Part shown: positions 11,286-21,097 of the stretch, one piece after another | Layout: the number at the start of each line of letters is the position of its first letter | Numbering within the stretch: the stretch's first letter is position 1 | NCBI GenBank assembly: GCA_949987705.1 | Contig: OX465281.1 | Location: 167,724,516 to 167,788,515, forward strand | Source of the DNA: Thereva unica | Lineage: Eukaryota > Arthropoda > Insecta > Diptera > Therevidae | Length of the DNA: 64,000 nt | Direction of reading: 5' to 3' | Notes under the pieces: model-generated | Told to the model about the DNA's origin: nothing | Database searches by the model: none | The model's input: only the letters and a program-made list of their open reading frames with translations | Program-made: the position numbers and the translations under genes

Positions 11286-14200
11286 CTGAAAAGGTTTTAA
11301 TATTAAAACTGAAATAAATTAATAAATAAAACTAATTTATACATCAATAGATTCATCGGTATCATCAATAGACCCTCTTGCTTGAAAAAGTCCCTCAAGC
11401 ATTTGGTAGTCGTGCTCTTCACATTCCTTTAAGTGCTGTTTTTCTATAAACGCTGCAAATTCTGCACTAGATAGTTCATTCAAATTTTTAGGCCGATCCA
11501 CTGGACCTATTTAAATATAATTAATTGTTATGGTAATTGCATTAAGCGGAATTAAAGTTTACCAGATAAAGATGTTGTAGGTGATGCAATCATGTGACAG
11601 ACGCTTTCTAATTCGTCAGTAATTGAAGTATATTCAGCATGAAACTTTAAAAGTACGCTCCTATTTGTTTTAACAGGAATTACTGGTTTAACTAAAAAAC
11701 ATTTATTTATATTTAAAGGATTTTTTTAGAGAATAAGTATATACTATAATTACCTGGCTCATTGCCGCTATCAGGCTCTGACTGAGTCAAACTTAATTGC
11801 CTCCTTGTCATTTGTGTTAGGCTTGTGTGCGATCGGTTTATGTCATAGTTAGAGCAGCTTTCTGAGTTTCTTCGGCATAACGATGCATTTCTCTGGCGAA
11901 TCGCACGTTGTTTAGCATCTAATAAGTTAAATTTTTGAATTTGTTTTTAAAATAATGTTTTTATGCCTTACTTTCAAAGTTCATTTCCATTATATTTTCA
12001 TCTGAAATAGCCTCATCCACTAATGTTTGATCATCACTGTTAGCTAGAGGGGTTAACGTATCTTTGCTTTCAGTGCTTGTTGCAGTTTCTTGTCGAACAC
12101 TAAGGAAGGGAGGTCTCTTAACAGATTCAACAGCTGATGGATTTTGTGATGTTGGTTGGTAAACATCTGAATCTTCGGACTGAATTGAAGCTTTTCTACT
12201 AATTTCATTGAGGGTTTCACGAGATTTTATTAACTCATTTTCTTCTGGAACTGGCACTACTTCAAAATGTGTACCGTCATCAAAAATATATGCATCTGGC
12301 CGCACTTCTGTTAGCGATCTGTTGAATTTTCTACGTGGGTTTACCTGAAAATAGCTTATATTTAAGTAAAAATTGCCTGCCAAAATTTGTACATGCTTGT
12401 GATCGTATTATATGTGTACAATTATCAATATAATTAGATAAACTGAGCATAGTAAATAATTTGCTATTGATATTTGTATTGTAATAGCAGTGGCATTATT
12501 TCTAAACACATACAATTATCACCTATTTGCTAAGGCATAACGATGATATAGAAAAAATAATAAGAATGAAATTAATGAAACAGGGTTTGAAGAAGAACCT
12601 TTTTACCAATCATTAGTTGACGTATATTATCTACACGAAGAAGGTGAATCAACAATTAGATTTTTTCAGCAATTAAAGATGCCATTTTTCTAGATGGGAA
12701 TATACGAAGATATTAATCTAAACTGAAGCAAAATCAATTGTATATTATTTCATAGAGTTTCAAATATTTATAGTTTAGAAAAATTTGGTCCTTTGTCAAC
12801 CTGGAATTGATATCGCATATCGAATATCATTACATTGTTTGGAGGGCAATTCCATATTTTATAAATTTTTAAATTTATGGTTTTATTCATCAAATCTTGC
12901 AAAATTTGCGAAATATTAATATAATTTTAAAATACGACTAGATCAGCACATAAGAATGAATATCAATGGTATCAAATATAATAGTAGAACAGAACAATTT
13001 TAATACTGTTGCTGTTGACTTTGCTGTCAAAAAAACCAAAGCAATTTGCTTTGCTTTACAGCATCATATTTTCAAACTTTTTACTGCTGGCTGTGAAACC
13101 TTTTTTGTGTCATATTGCTGCGAATGCTGTTGCTTACAAATGATGGGGCATGCTGCTCCGGTTGCGAATGGTTCACATACACATAAAGTTTCCACCCCTC
13201 TAAACAAAATACAATTTTACTATAAAGTTGGACAATGGAAAAAGCTGAAGGAAGCAAAGCATTTCACAGCCTTTGAAGCGGAAAGCTTTGAAAAACTGCA
13301 AGCAAACAGAAAGCATTTCACAGCAAAATATTTTAAAGCAGAACCATTTGCAGTCGGACTAGTATGCTCCTGAAAGCTTTTAAGTAATTTGAAAGCTACA
13401 GCATTCGTAGCAATTTGAAACAAACAGCTATCACAGTCTCAGGAAAGTAAGTTTAAAAATATGTGCTTTGCTTTCAGTTTACTTTGCTTTCAAACCCTGT
13501 TCCTTCCAAAGGAAAGTTTTTACCATTACTTTCGATAAATTTGAAGAGACTGTGTACTGTGTATAAACGGTTGGAAAATTTGCAAGGGCAATATTAGTAA
13601 GGGTAGCACAAACTTACTTTGTTCGCTTTAGTGGGTATATCAGTAAACAAATAAATGGGATACTTTAATGGACGCGATTTTTATAAGAGATTTTTTACAG
13701 AAACATAACTTAATCTACTTATTTTCAAATAGATCGATAGACTATAACATACGACAATACTATGTCAAAACTTCGTTGTCAAAGAAGAATCAGGTTTCGC
13801 CAGTTATGGTTAAGACCAGGTCAAGGTCAATACACACAATGAGGTGTTTTTTAGGATTGATTGTGATCTTCATTTTTAAAAGAGTAATGTAATTGAAATG
13901 TGATCTAGGTGATTGAAACGGCGACCGATTTTAAAAGACGACATTCATTCACAATTGTATTAAAACATATATAATAGACCGATTGACAAAAATTGTGGGA
14001 GAATGGGCTACCCAGGATAGTCCTTTTCATTAATCACACTACAGTTTATATTAATTTCGGTCTAACTTTGTTAACGATGTACGTACAGCATACTCAGAAA
14101 AGAATCTTCTGAAAATTTTTTTCTACATATTCCAAAAACTCAAAAAAAAATTCAGCGCGGAAATAATACCAGAAATGTTCTAAAATTATAGAGCGTAAGG

Positions 14201-17200
14201 CCGCTTATAGAGCTTAAGGCTGCGTAGTTGCTTAATTGAAAAACCAGCATTTATAATTTCCACTATGAAAGATATTGTCAACGAACTATTCATTACGTTT
14301 AGAGAATTTAGACTGTGTAATTCTGCAGCTCAAATAAGAGAAATATGATTTGTAACAAAAACTGAAAATTCTAGAGATCTACAGATTATTAGTGATTTCT
14401 ACAGTATTAATAGTAACTACTTTGAGCAACATTTAATCGAAAAGGAATTAGAAGCAGAAAAAGATGTATGCACATATTTCAAAAGGAAAAGAATTTATCT
14501 GAAACAAACGGATTGAAATACAATGTCGGCCTTTTGAGGAATAGGAAATAGAATAGAGGTAAAGAATAGACTTAAATAAGGTTAGTTTTATTTTAGAAAA
14601 GACGTTTCACATACTTGGTATTTGACAGATAACAAAAGTCGTATTTCAAGTATTTCTTGATTTTAAAAACAAACCATACCTGAAAAAGATTTATATTTTT
14701 GTTGTAAGGCCAACCTGAATTAAAAAAAGAAAAAAGAAAAAAAAAACAATTTTCAAAATGCATCTAGATATGAGATCTACATAAATATTAATCATATATA
14801 ACAAGAGGTTTGATCAAATTGTCAATTGTTTACAGATCATTTAACTGCCTAAAACAGCTTTTAAAACAAGGAAATATTTCAAATTTTATGATCTACATTC
14901 TCAAATCTAGTATTGTTATCTTTTCTATAAAGTTTTGTTAGGTTTACCAACAAATTTAGGTAGAGGTGGGTCAGGTCAACACACTGTTTCTACTGTAACC
15001 TTATACAAATTATGCCAAGCCTGATTTGTGAGCAACTAATACAACATCAGAAAAGATTGTTACAATACTCATCAACTTAACGCCATTCTTATAAACCAAT
15101 TACTTTGTGTCGAAACAATAACACATTACAACGAGTAATAATAATGAATGTGAATTTCATATAAAACAGCCTATTACGTAATAAGAGTGAATTTTATTTC
15201 AAATGACTTATTACGTTATTACTGGCCAATATAGGTATTAAACATACATATTACAATATTTAATTATGGCTTTCAGAAATATTTTGGCTAGCTAGAATGA
15301 TTTTTTTTATGTGGCACATCTAAGCTCAGGAAGCACCCTTTGTATTACCATTCTCTCATGTGCTTGGTCACTTTAAGGTCTATTCTCTAATAAAAAGCTT
15401 AGTACGCGCGATAGAATAGGTGTGATGAAAGGTGTGATGTGTGTATGAACGAATTATTTGTTTGGATCGTGTGTGATATGATTTCATGGAAACTATTAGC
15501 AGAGGGAATGAGCCGTGCGAGCTTGGTTTTGATGGTATAAGATTGTCGTAGGGCACACGTGAGAAGTGAGAAAGGGTAAGTTTACTACTAATACACGGTA
15601 AATTTTATGACAATTTCTATTATTTGAAAGTACAAGGCCAAAGCAATCGTTTAAACGAGTTTGGATTGGAATAAAAGTAAAATCGGTAAACAACAGTTTA
15701 GAAGATTCTGTTTGGGTGCGATGATCGAATGCCAAACTCAGACGACATTTAATGAGAGCATCTACAGGTGAAAGTATGCGTTAAAAAGTGATAAACAAAT
15801 AAAATATTCGAGATGAAATGGCCGAATGTTATCAGGAATATTAGTAAAAGAAATAGTTTTTGTAAGGATAATATGATAGAAGCAATTTCCAATACTGAAT
15901 CAACCAGGCTTGTGTGAACTAAAAAATAATATTTTTATTAAAGGTTCTTTAAGAAATTTTCCTCAGGATCGGAGGAGATTGAATACCATCAGTATGTTTA
16001 TTTCTTTCAAGTTCTTTTCAGCAATGAAATTGAAGCGAATCGACTCACTGTGTCCAGAAGAAACAATCCATCCTTACTGCGTCCATAAAATCGTAAACCA
16101 GCTATCCAGAAATGCCGTAGAAAATTGTAAGTGGCAGGTATAAATCATACCTGCTAAGTTTACAAAGCGGCTGGCTGTGGGTAGGTTTTTGGTTAGACGA
16201 ACTAAAAATCGTATCGATTGGGGGAGTCGTGACGGTTTAGCCGTTAGGGCTTTTTGAAATATTTTTGTTAGACTTATCATCCTGTATTTTAGTTACACTT
16301 TAACCTATTTTCATGTTACGATTCCTTACATCTATACGATTTTTTTTCGTCCCTTCCAAAACCGGCTGCTTAGCAGGTACACCCTGTATTAAAATATTTT
16401 TTAGACTACCAGCCCCGCGAATTAAATATTGTCATAAATGGATGTAAATATTGTTATCAACTACTGTATAAAATAATTCACCGAATTACATTAAAAGAAT
16501 CATATCCATATTGATAAATTATTAAAAATAGGAGAGGATGCATCAAATATAAAATAATATTTTATTGTAATAAAATAAATTTTTATAAACGAATACATCA
16601 ATAATTTTTAAGCTTCATTACAATTTTTTTAGATATTTAAATTATGGAAAATAAAATTTATTATTACTAAAAGCTTTTGCAATAAGCTGGACACTTATGC
16701 CTAATCTCCAATGGCAAAACCAACCACGAACCAACCAACCAAAGTGCTGCATCCTATTCCTTCCCATTGTAAATTGAATTATCCGTCTCGCTCGTGTTTT
16801 GGTCGACATGGGTAACTTTCCGTATGTATTAGTTAAACCATTTGAGTTGCCACATGAAATTCAGCGGCCAATTTAGTACAAAAAATGTCAAAAATCAAGG
16901 CATAAATGACGTTCAATTGTATTTGCAATATCCCGCCAAAAAATTTGTCAACAGAAAAGTCTAATCTAGTAATAATAATAACAAAACAGCCATTTCTGAC
17001 AATTTACATCTACAGTGATAGAAATGTGTGTGAACACATTTTGTCAGCGAATTCAGCCTACTAGTACGTGGTTGGTTCCAAAGTCTAGAAATTAACAACC
17101 CAGCGGGAAAAATAAGGCTTCAACTTGCGTTCTGTAAGTACTCCTGGTAATCCGTGGAAGCATTACTTTAGGATACCCACTTCATTTCTTTTTTTACATT

Positions 17201-19116
17201 GATGTCCTAGGGAGGTAAGGTATAAGCCAGCTTTATCTTACCACTGCATTACTGGTAAGGCAAAAATATGCACTAGCTTTGCTTACCTCTACATTACTGG
17301 TAAGGTAAGGCAGAGGGCAATTGCTTACTTTCAGCTTACCCTTGCCTTCCTTAAGAAGCAGACGTTGCCTACTGCTTACTTTTGCATTACAGATTACTTT
17401 CAAGGAAGGCTTACCCTATACCTTTCTACCGGAAGCATTGCCTAATTTCCCGCTGGGAAGTCTTTCATCTTCATATGGTCAATGAGTGAAAGGCGAACAG
17501 CTGCATGCACAAGTTTTTCAAATGACGATGTCAGGCTATCAGAGAGAGAATGCAACATTTTTATACGCGCTGGAATACAACCATAAGTCGGAAAATTTTA
17601 TGAGTTTATATGGGGATGTATTGGTGCATATTTGCTCGTTTGTTTTGATTTATGAAAGAAAACAGCTGATTCAATTTTCTTTCCTTTTCTGTTATGCATA
17701 CTTTATCGTAAAGAGAGAATCTGGCTTGGTCTGGCCGAGTTCACGAAGTATGTGTTGAGTTTTGCTCAGCAGTGATGTTCATATATGCACGCACACAATC
17801 AACGGTCGGAAATTTTTGTATGAAGATGAAAGACTTGTTATTACTAGACTTTGGTTGGTTCGTGGTTGGTTTTCTCATTGGAGATTAGGCATTATTGTGT
17901 ACTTTAAATAATTTATGATTTGTTTCATTATATTCTAACAAGCATGATAGATAACTCAAATTCAATATATTACTAAATTAAAACATATGTACCTGTAAAG
18001 TCTGCATGTTATCAGTCTCAGAAACAGTACGAAGTCTCATTTCCTGAGGCACAGTCATATTGACATTGGATATTGAGCCTTGGAAATTATCGTGCTGCAA
18101 TGAAGTATGAGCAGACATAAAACGATGAATTACAGCTAAATGTGACAGTATTTGCTCAGCAGATTCCTCAACTTTCCGCAATCTAAATTCAATACTCTGA
18201 AAAATATAATAGAAGTTTCTTTTAACATACAGTCATTTGAAAAATACTTTATGACAATAAATACTTGAACCGTTGCGGTTTGCATGTTCTCTTTTTGATT
18301 AATATCTTCAATTTTTTGTGACATATTTTCTACACGGTCAGTTGTAGACTTAATCCTTTCCTCTGTTGATTGATTCAAAATAATTTCCTATTTGCAGTGT
18401 GTTATATGATAATCTGGAGTATATCTGATATAATTATTAATGTACCTGTTCATGAAAGAACCCTTCGACGCATTCTTCTTCGAAATCATACAACCGTTCC
18501 AAATCGTCTTTCTCCAAAAACAACTTCAACCCATTATCACGTTGAACTTCCAAGCCTATAATAAAATTGGGAAAAAAATTTCAAATTTTCAGTTTGGATC
18601 TGATTACGATTACCAAAATGTTTCTACCTTTGGCTTTTCGTATGCAGTATTTGACCAGTGAATAAAAGTGGCAAAACGCAATCAACGGTGGCGGCAGCAC
18701 TGGCTTCTGTTGATATTCCATAACAACAGTAAATCTCTGGAACATCCATACCTATTTCCAGAAAACAAAGCAGCACCAAATCGAGGAGGTTAGAATTGCT
18801 ATTATTTCCCTAATTCAACATTACTTTCGATACCTGATGAGAAACCGCATTGACCTCAATAAAGATGTTATTGAAGACGGCGATAAGTAGATTAATTAGC
18901 AGAATATTGGCGATTAATAAATACATGGACATCGTAATTGGAGTCACCCAGTGGCCTAGAAATATCGCAGGGAAAAAACAATCTTTCAATTAGTACAAAA
19001 AAATTTGATTTCATACCTGTCACACATGATATTTGAGAAGGGTCTTCCCCACAAGGTGGGTCGATATCATCAGCAAATACTTCTCCGTATAACATGAAAT
19101 AAGGTTGAAAATATAC
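10443..19116 (-). CDS. Trpm: TRPM cation channel, 3' half (11 exons)
   Basis: This encodes the C-terminal half of a melastatin-type TRP channel, a plasma-membrane cation channel. Exons in transcript order are 19116-19017, 18955-18834, 18751-18628, 18555-18446, 18387-18265, 18196-17993, 12344-11972, 11918-11754, 11691-11563, 11506-11343 and 11285-10443. All introns have GT/AG ends and the phases agree, giving 818 residues plus stop. Order of domains: pore loop ([20 protein letters not shown]), S6, TRP helix, two coiled-coil exons, then a long Ser/Thr-rich tail. There is no alpha-kinase domain, as in insect TRPM. Nine introns are 53-82 bp and one is 5,648 bp and full of repeats. The first visible exon starts in phase 0 at an acceptor site, so upstream exons must exist but were not found in the window. 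Confidence 0.9.
11343..11506 (-). CDS. Trpm: Trpm exon: helical tail segment
   Basis: 164 bases encode [19 protein letters not shown], then [15 protein letters not shown] and the acidic DDTDESID before the donor GTATAA. Phase goes from 1 to 0. Confidence 0.82.
11563..11691 (-). CDS. Trpm: Trpm exon: short conserved tail segment
   Basis: 129 bases in phase 1-1 encode [20 protein letters not shown] and then [15 protein letters not shown]. Introns of 56 and 62 bp flank it. Confidence 0.82.
11754..11918 (-). CDS. Trpm: Trpm exon: basic/serine tail segment
   Basis: 165 bases in phase 1-1 encode a segment with [19 protein letters not shown] and [17 protein letters not shown]. The RRxS motifs look like possible kinase sites. 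Confidence 0.82.
11972..12344 (-). CDS. Trpm: Trpm exon: start of cytoplasmic tail
   Basis: 373 bases encode a tail beginning [20 protein letters not shown] and containing [17 protein letters not shown], then a Ser/Thr-rich stretch. Acceptor TTTTCAG and donor GTAAGG are clear. Phase (0 in, 1 out) fits both neighbours. Confidence 0.85.
13020..13505. repeat. Imperfect foldback element in the large Trpm intron
   Basis: Two arms are imperfectly complementary. CATGCTGCTCCGGTTGCGAA near 13148 pairs with the reverse complement of the segment at 13340-13366. GCTGCGAATGCTG near 13120 pairs with CAGCATTCGTAGC near 13400. TTTGCTTTGC-type words close the outer ends. Open frames on both strands here are shadows of this palindromic structure. 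It is probably an old MITE. No clear target duplication was seen. Confidence 0.5.
15301..15780 (-). mobile_element. Family A retrotransposon, decayed 3' end (copy in Trpm intron)
   Basis: On the minus strand the right-hand part matches the family A tail: GTACTAAGCTT, later CAAAGGGTGC, GAGCTTAG and CCACATAAAA. Further upstream the genomic strand shows GGTATAAGATTGTCGTAG, which matches copy 1's GGTTATAAGATTGCCGTGG in the ORF2 C-terminus. The copy is heavily diverged and non-coding, so it is older than copies 1 and 3. It is inserted in intron 12345-17992 on the same strand as Trpm. Confidence 0.65.
16698..17891. mobile_element. TTA-flanked inverted-repeat DNA transposon (non-autonomous, 1.2 kb)
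   Basis: The left end reads TGCCTAATCTCCAATGGCAA and then AACCAACCACGAACCAACC. The right end, reverse-complemented, is TGCCTAATCTCCAATGAGAA followed by the same AACCAACCACG block. Both ends are flanked by TTA (16695-16697 and 17892-17894). A 3-bp TTA duplication suggests the PIF/Harbinger superfamily, although no transposase is encoded. The element lies in the large Trpm intron. A second inverted copy of the AACCAACCACG block at about 17060-17095 points to internal rearrangement. Confidence 0.65.
17099..17457. mobile_element. Nested small inverted-repeat element
   Basis: Perfect 12-bp inverted ends, CCCAGCGGGAAA at 17099-17110 and its complement at 17446-17457, continue as imperfect TAAGGC/TTAGGC similarity. 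The interior (17210-17430) is a dense run of GGTAAG/CTTACC words. It lies inside the element 16698-17891. I could not identify a target duplication, so the superfamily is unknown. Confidence 0.45.
17993..18196 (-). CDS. Trpm: Trpm exon: coiled coil, part 2
   Basis: 204 bases encode 68 residues starting [20 protein letters not shown] and including HRFMSAHT. It continues the coiled coil and ends in a linker ([10 protein letters not shown]). The donor GTACAT after 17993 opens the 5.6-kb intron. Confidence 0.88.
18265..18387 (-). CDS. Trpm: Trpm exon: coiled coil, part 1
   Basis: 123 bases in phase 0 encode 41 residues including [20 protein letters not shown]. The heptad pattern matches the cytoplasmic tetramerising coiled coil of TRPM channels. 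Confidence 0.88.
18446..18555 (-). CDS. Trpm: Trpm exon: post-TRP acidic segment
   Basis: 110 bases encode [20 protein letters not shown] and then [17 protein letters not shown]. This is the conserved 'FEEECVExFF' segment of TRPM channels. The codon split with the previous exon makes the first Gly. Confidence 0.9.
18628..18751 (-). CDS. Trpm: Trpm exon: TRP helix region
   Basis: 124 bases encode [20 protein letters not shown] followed by [16 protein letters not shown]. This is the TRP-box helix directly after S6, which couples the gate to the cytoplasmic domains. Confidence 0.92.
18834..18955 (-). CDS. Trpm: Trpm exon: S6 helix
   Basis: 122 bases encode [20 protein letters not shown] and then [20 protein letters not shown]. 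This is the S6 pore-lining helix with the conserved NxxF end. It is flanked by introns of 61 and 82 bp. Confidence 0.92.
19017..19116 (-). CDS. Trpm: Trpm exon: pore loop / selectivity filter
   Basis: 100 bases in phase 0 to 1, reading [20 protein letters not shown] and ending in SCVTG across the junction. The pore-loop segment is almost invariant among TRPM channels. Acceptor CAG is at 19117-19119 and donor GTATGA follows 19017. Confidence 0.92.
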
Positions 19117-19516
19117 CTGAAACAAATTTACGTTTACATTTTTTAATATTAAAGATAAAAACCCAATTCGATGAGTATATATACATATATGCAAATTAAT
19201 TGCCAAAGGGCATACAATGATACATAGTGCATTCAAAGATAATTTTTTTTAAATAATAATAGAAGTATGCTAACACTTTCAACTAATAGATAAAATTAAT
19301 GCAGAAAGAATATTTTCTGCGCTGATTTTCTGGCAAGTTTAAAGTCACACAACAACAAAGGCAGAGATCGGTTCGATTGCCACCCACTGACATTATTGTC
19401 AGGACAATCCATCATGTGTGTGTGACTGTGTATATGCTTTTAACACAAAATCAGTTAGTACCCTGACTTATATAGAGAGAGGGAGAATAGAAGGAGGGAA
19501 AGAAGGAAGAGGTGAG

Positions 19517-19925
19517 TAGGAGAGGAGTAGGAAGAAGAGGGATTTGGTGTTAATAGTACTGGTTTTGGTGTTATTGGTGTTGCTTTGGCGTTATTTGGTG
19601 TTCATCTGGTGTTACTGAAAAACAGCTATGCAGGCTAGATGAATGATAGGAAAATGAGATTTGAAGATTCAGCCTTCAAACAGTCTTTAATGTGCCTATT
19701 TCATTATTATCCCCCATAGATTTTTCCATACTATGGATATTTCTTTTATGAGAGGAGTAGGAGAAGTAGGAAGAGGAGGGATTTGGTGTTAATAGTACAG
19801 GTTTTGGTGTTATTGGTGTTGCTTTGGTGTTGCTTTGATGTTATTGGTGTTGCTTTGGTGTTATTTGGTGTTCATCTGGAGTTACCGAAAAACAGCTATG
19901 CAGACTAGATGAATGATGGGAAAGT
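19517..19925 (+). repeat. Two-copy repeat with GGTGTT minisatellite
   Basis: Blocks at about 19517-19652 and 19752-19925 share GAGGAGTAGG, GGGATTTGGTGTTAATAGTA and AACAGCTATGCAG. Inside each is a TTGGTGTTATTGGTGTTGCT minisatellite of variable length. The spacing between blocks is about 100 bp. The array lies just 5' of the first visible Trpm exon. Confidence 0.7.
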
Positions 19926-21097
19926 GAGGAGATTATGTTAATTAATTAACAGGACGTTTCAAATACTATTTGCTACTCGATTCAATGTATAGTCATCAAA
20001 GTTAATACACGATTTATAGTCCAATCAATCTACACAAATTATTATTATTATTATAACCCTCAGATTATTTATATTCTTACACGCAACAGAGGATATTTTT
20101 TCTTTATAAAATGATGAAACAACATCCTTATTTCTTTATCCCCCATTTTCAGCAGGTTTGAATTAAATTAAATCTTACAGTCGTGAGAAGAACTAGTTTA
20201 TTCTGTTATAGCATGTTCGCAAGAAATCTATTCCATGTTTTTGTTTGTTTGTTTGGGAGGAAAACACAATCTAGTGATAACGAGTATTTTTTAGCTTAAG
20301 ATAGTTGGCACTTTGTGGTTTGCTGCAAAACTTTCAAAGAGTCATTTCTAGTATTGAGAGATTTTAAATTCGAGTCGTATAAATATGCCGCCGAGGGGCG
20401 CTTTCACTAATAATTATAGTTGTATGTACACAGCGATGCGCACCGAGGTCCAGGTAGTATATAATAAAGATCGATAGCATGAATAGAACCGGAGTGTATA
20501 ATCGGTGAGTGACGTAAACTTTACCCCTGCTTATTTTTGAAAATATTGACCAAAACTTAGAAAGGAAAAATACGTGTCCGCTTATTTTGTATAGGCGTAA
20601 AAAAAATTTGAAGCAAATCAAAAATGATGATTAATAAAAGCATTCGATTTGTAAAAGAATGCCTCATTATGCGACTTTACTATCGATAGTAAAAAGAAAC
20701 CATCGATAGTGCTCGATAGTATTATCGATAGTTATCCACCTCTACCAAATACTACTACCAAATGACACCATATTAGTACCAGAGACTACTAAATCAAATT
20801 ACAGACTAGTTTAAGCAGTTAACAGATCTGATTAATGCCCTTTCTTCTTCTTCCATATGAGGACATTATTTTTACTTTGATTAATATCCCCTCTCTGTCA
20901 ACAGAGCTGAAATGAGAGTTGAGGCGCTCACATTTACCATTTCAAGATCTAAATCTCATCCATTCACTATTTTAATTTATTGTTGGAAAGAAAAATATAG
21001 TGATTATTACTACAACGGAACCTTTAAATTAAAACAACAAAACTTTCAATACGAAATACTCATTTATTACGCTCGCCACTATCTATATATAAATATG
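19926..21097. other. Non-coding interval upstream of the visible Trpm exons
   Basis: No exon or gene is recognisable on either strand. Notable content is the ATCGATAG cluster at 20677-20738. If Trpm is intact, this must be part of its upstream intron. Confidence 0.4.
20677..20738. promoter_or_regulatory. Cluster of CGATAG sites with a 16-bp palindrome
   Basis: A perfect palindrome, TTACTATCGATAGTAA (20677-20692), is followed by ATCGATAGT, TCGATAGT and TATCGATAGT within 60 bases. TATCGATA is the DRE core bound by DREF, and CGATA is recognised by BEAF-32-type insulator proteins in flies. Function here is an inference. The words could equally be part of a repeat end. Confidence 0.35.

Noticed and set aside
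12966..13423. Opposing open frames at the foldback repeat
   Set aside because: Composition follows the repeated GCTTTG/CAAAGC words; no domain on either strand.
20364..20621. Minus-strand 85-codon frame as a missing Trpm transmembrane exon
   Set aside because: No TRPM motif, and splice phases do not lead into the exon at 19116.
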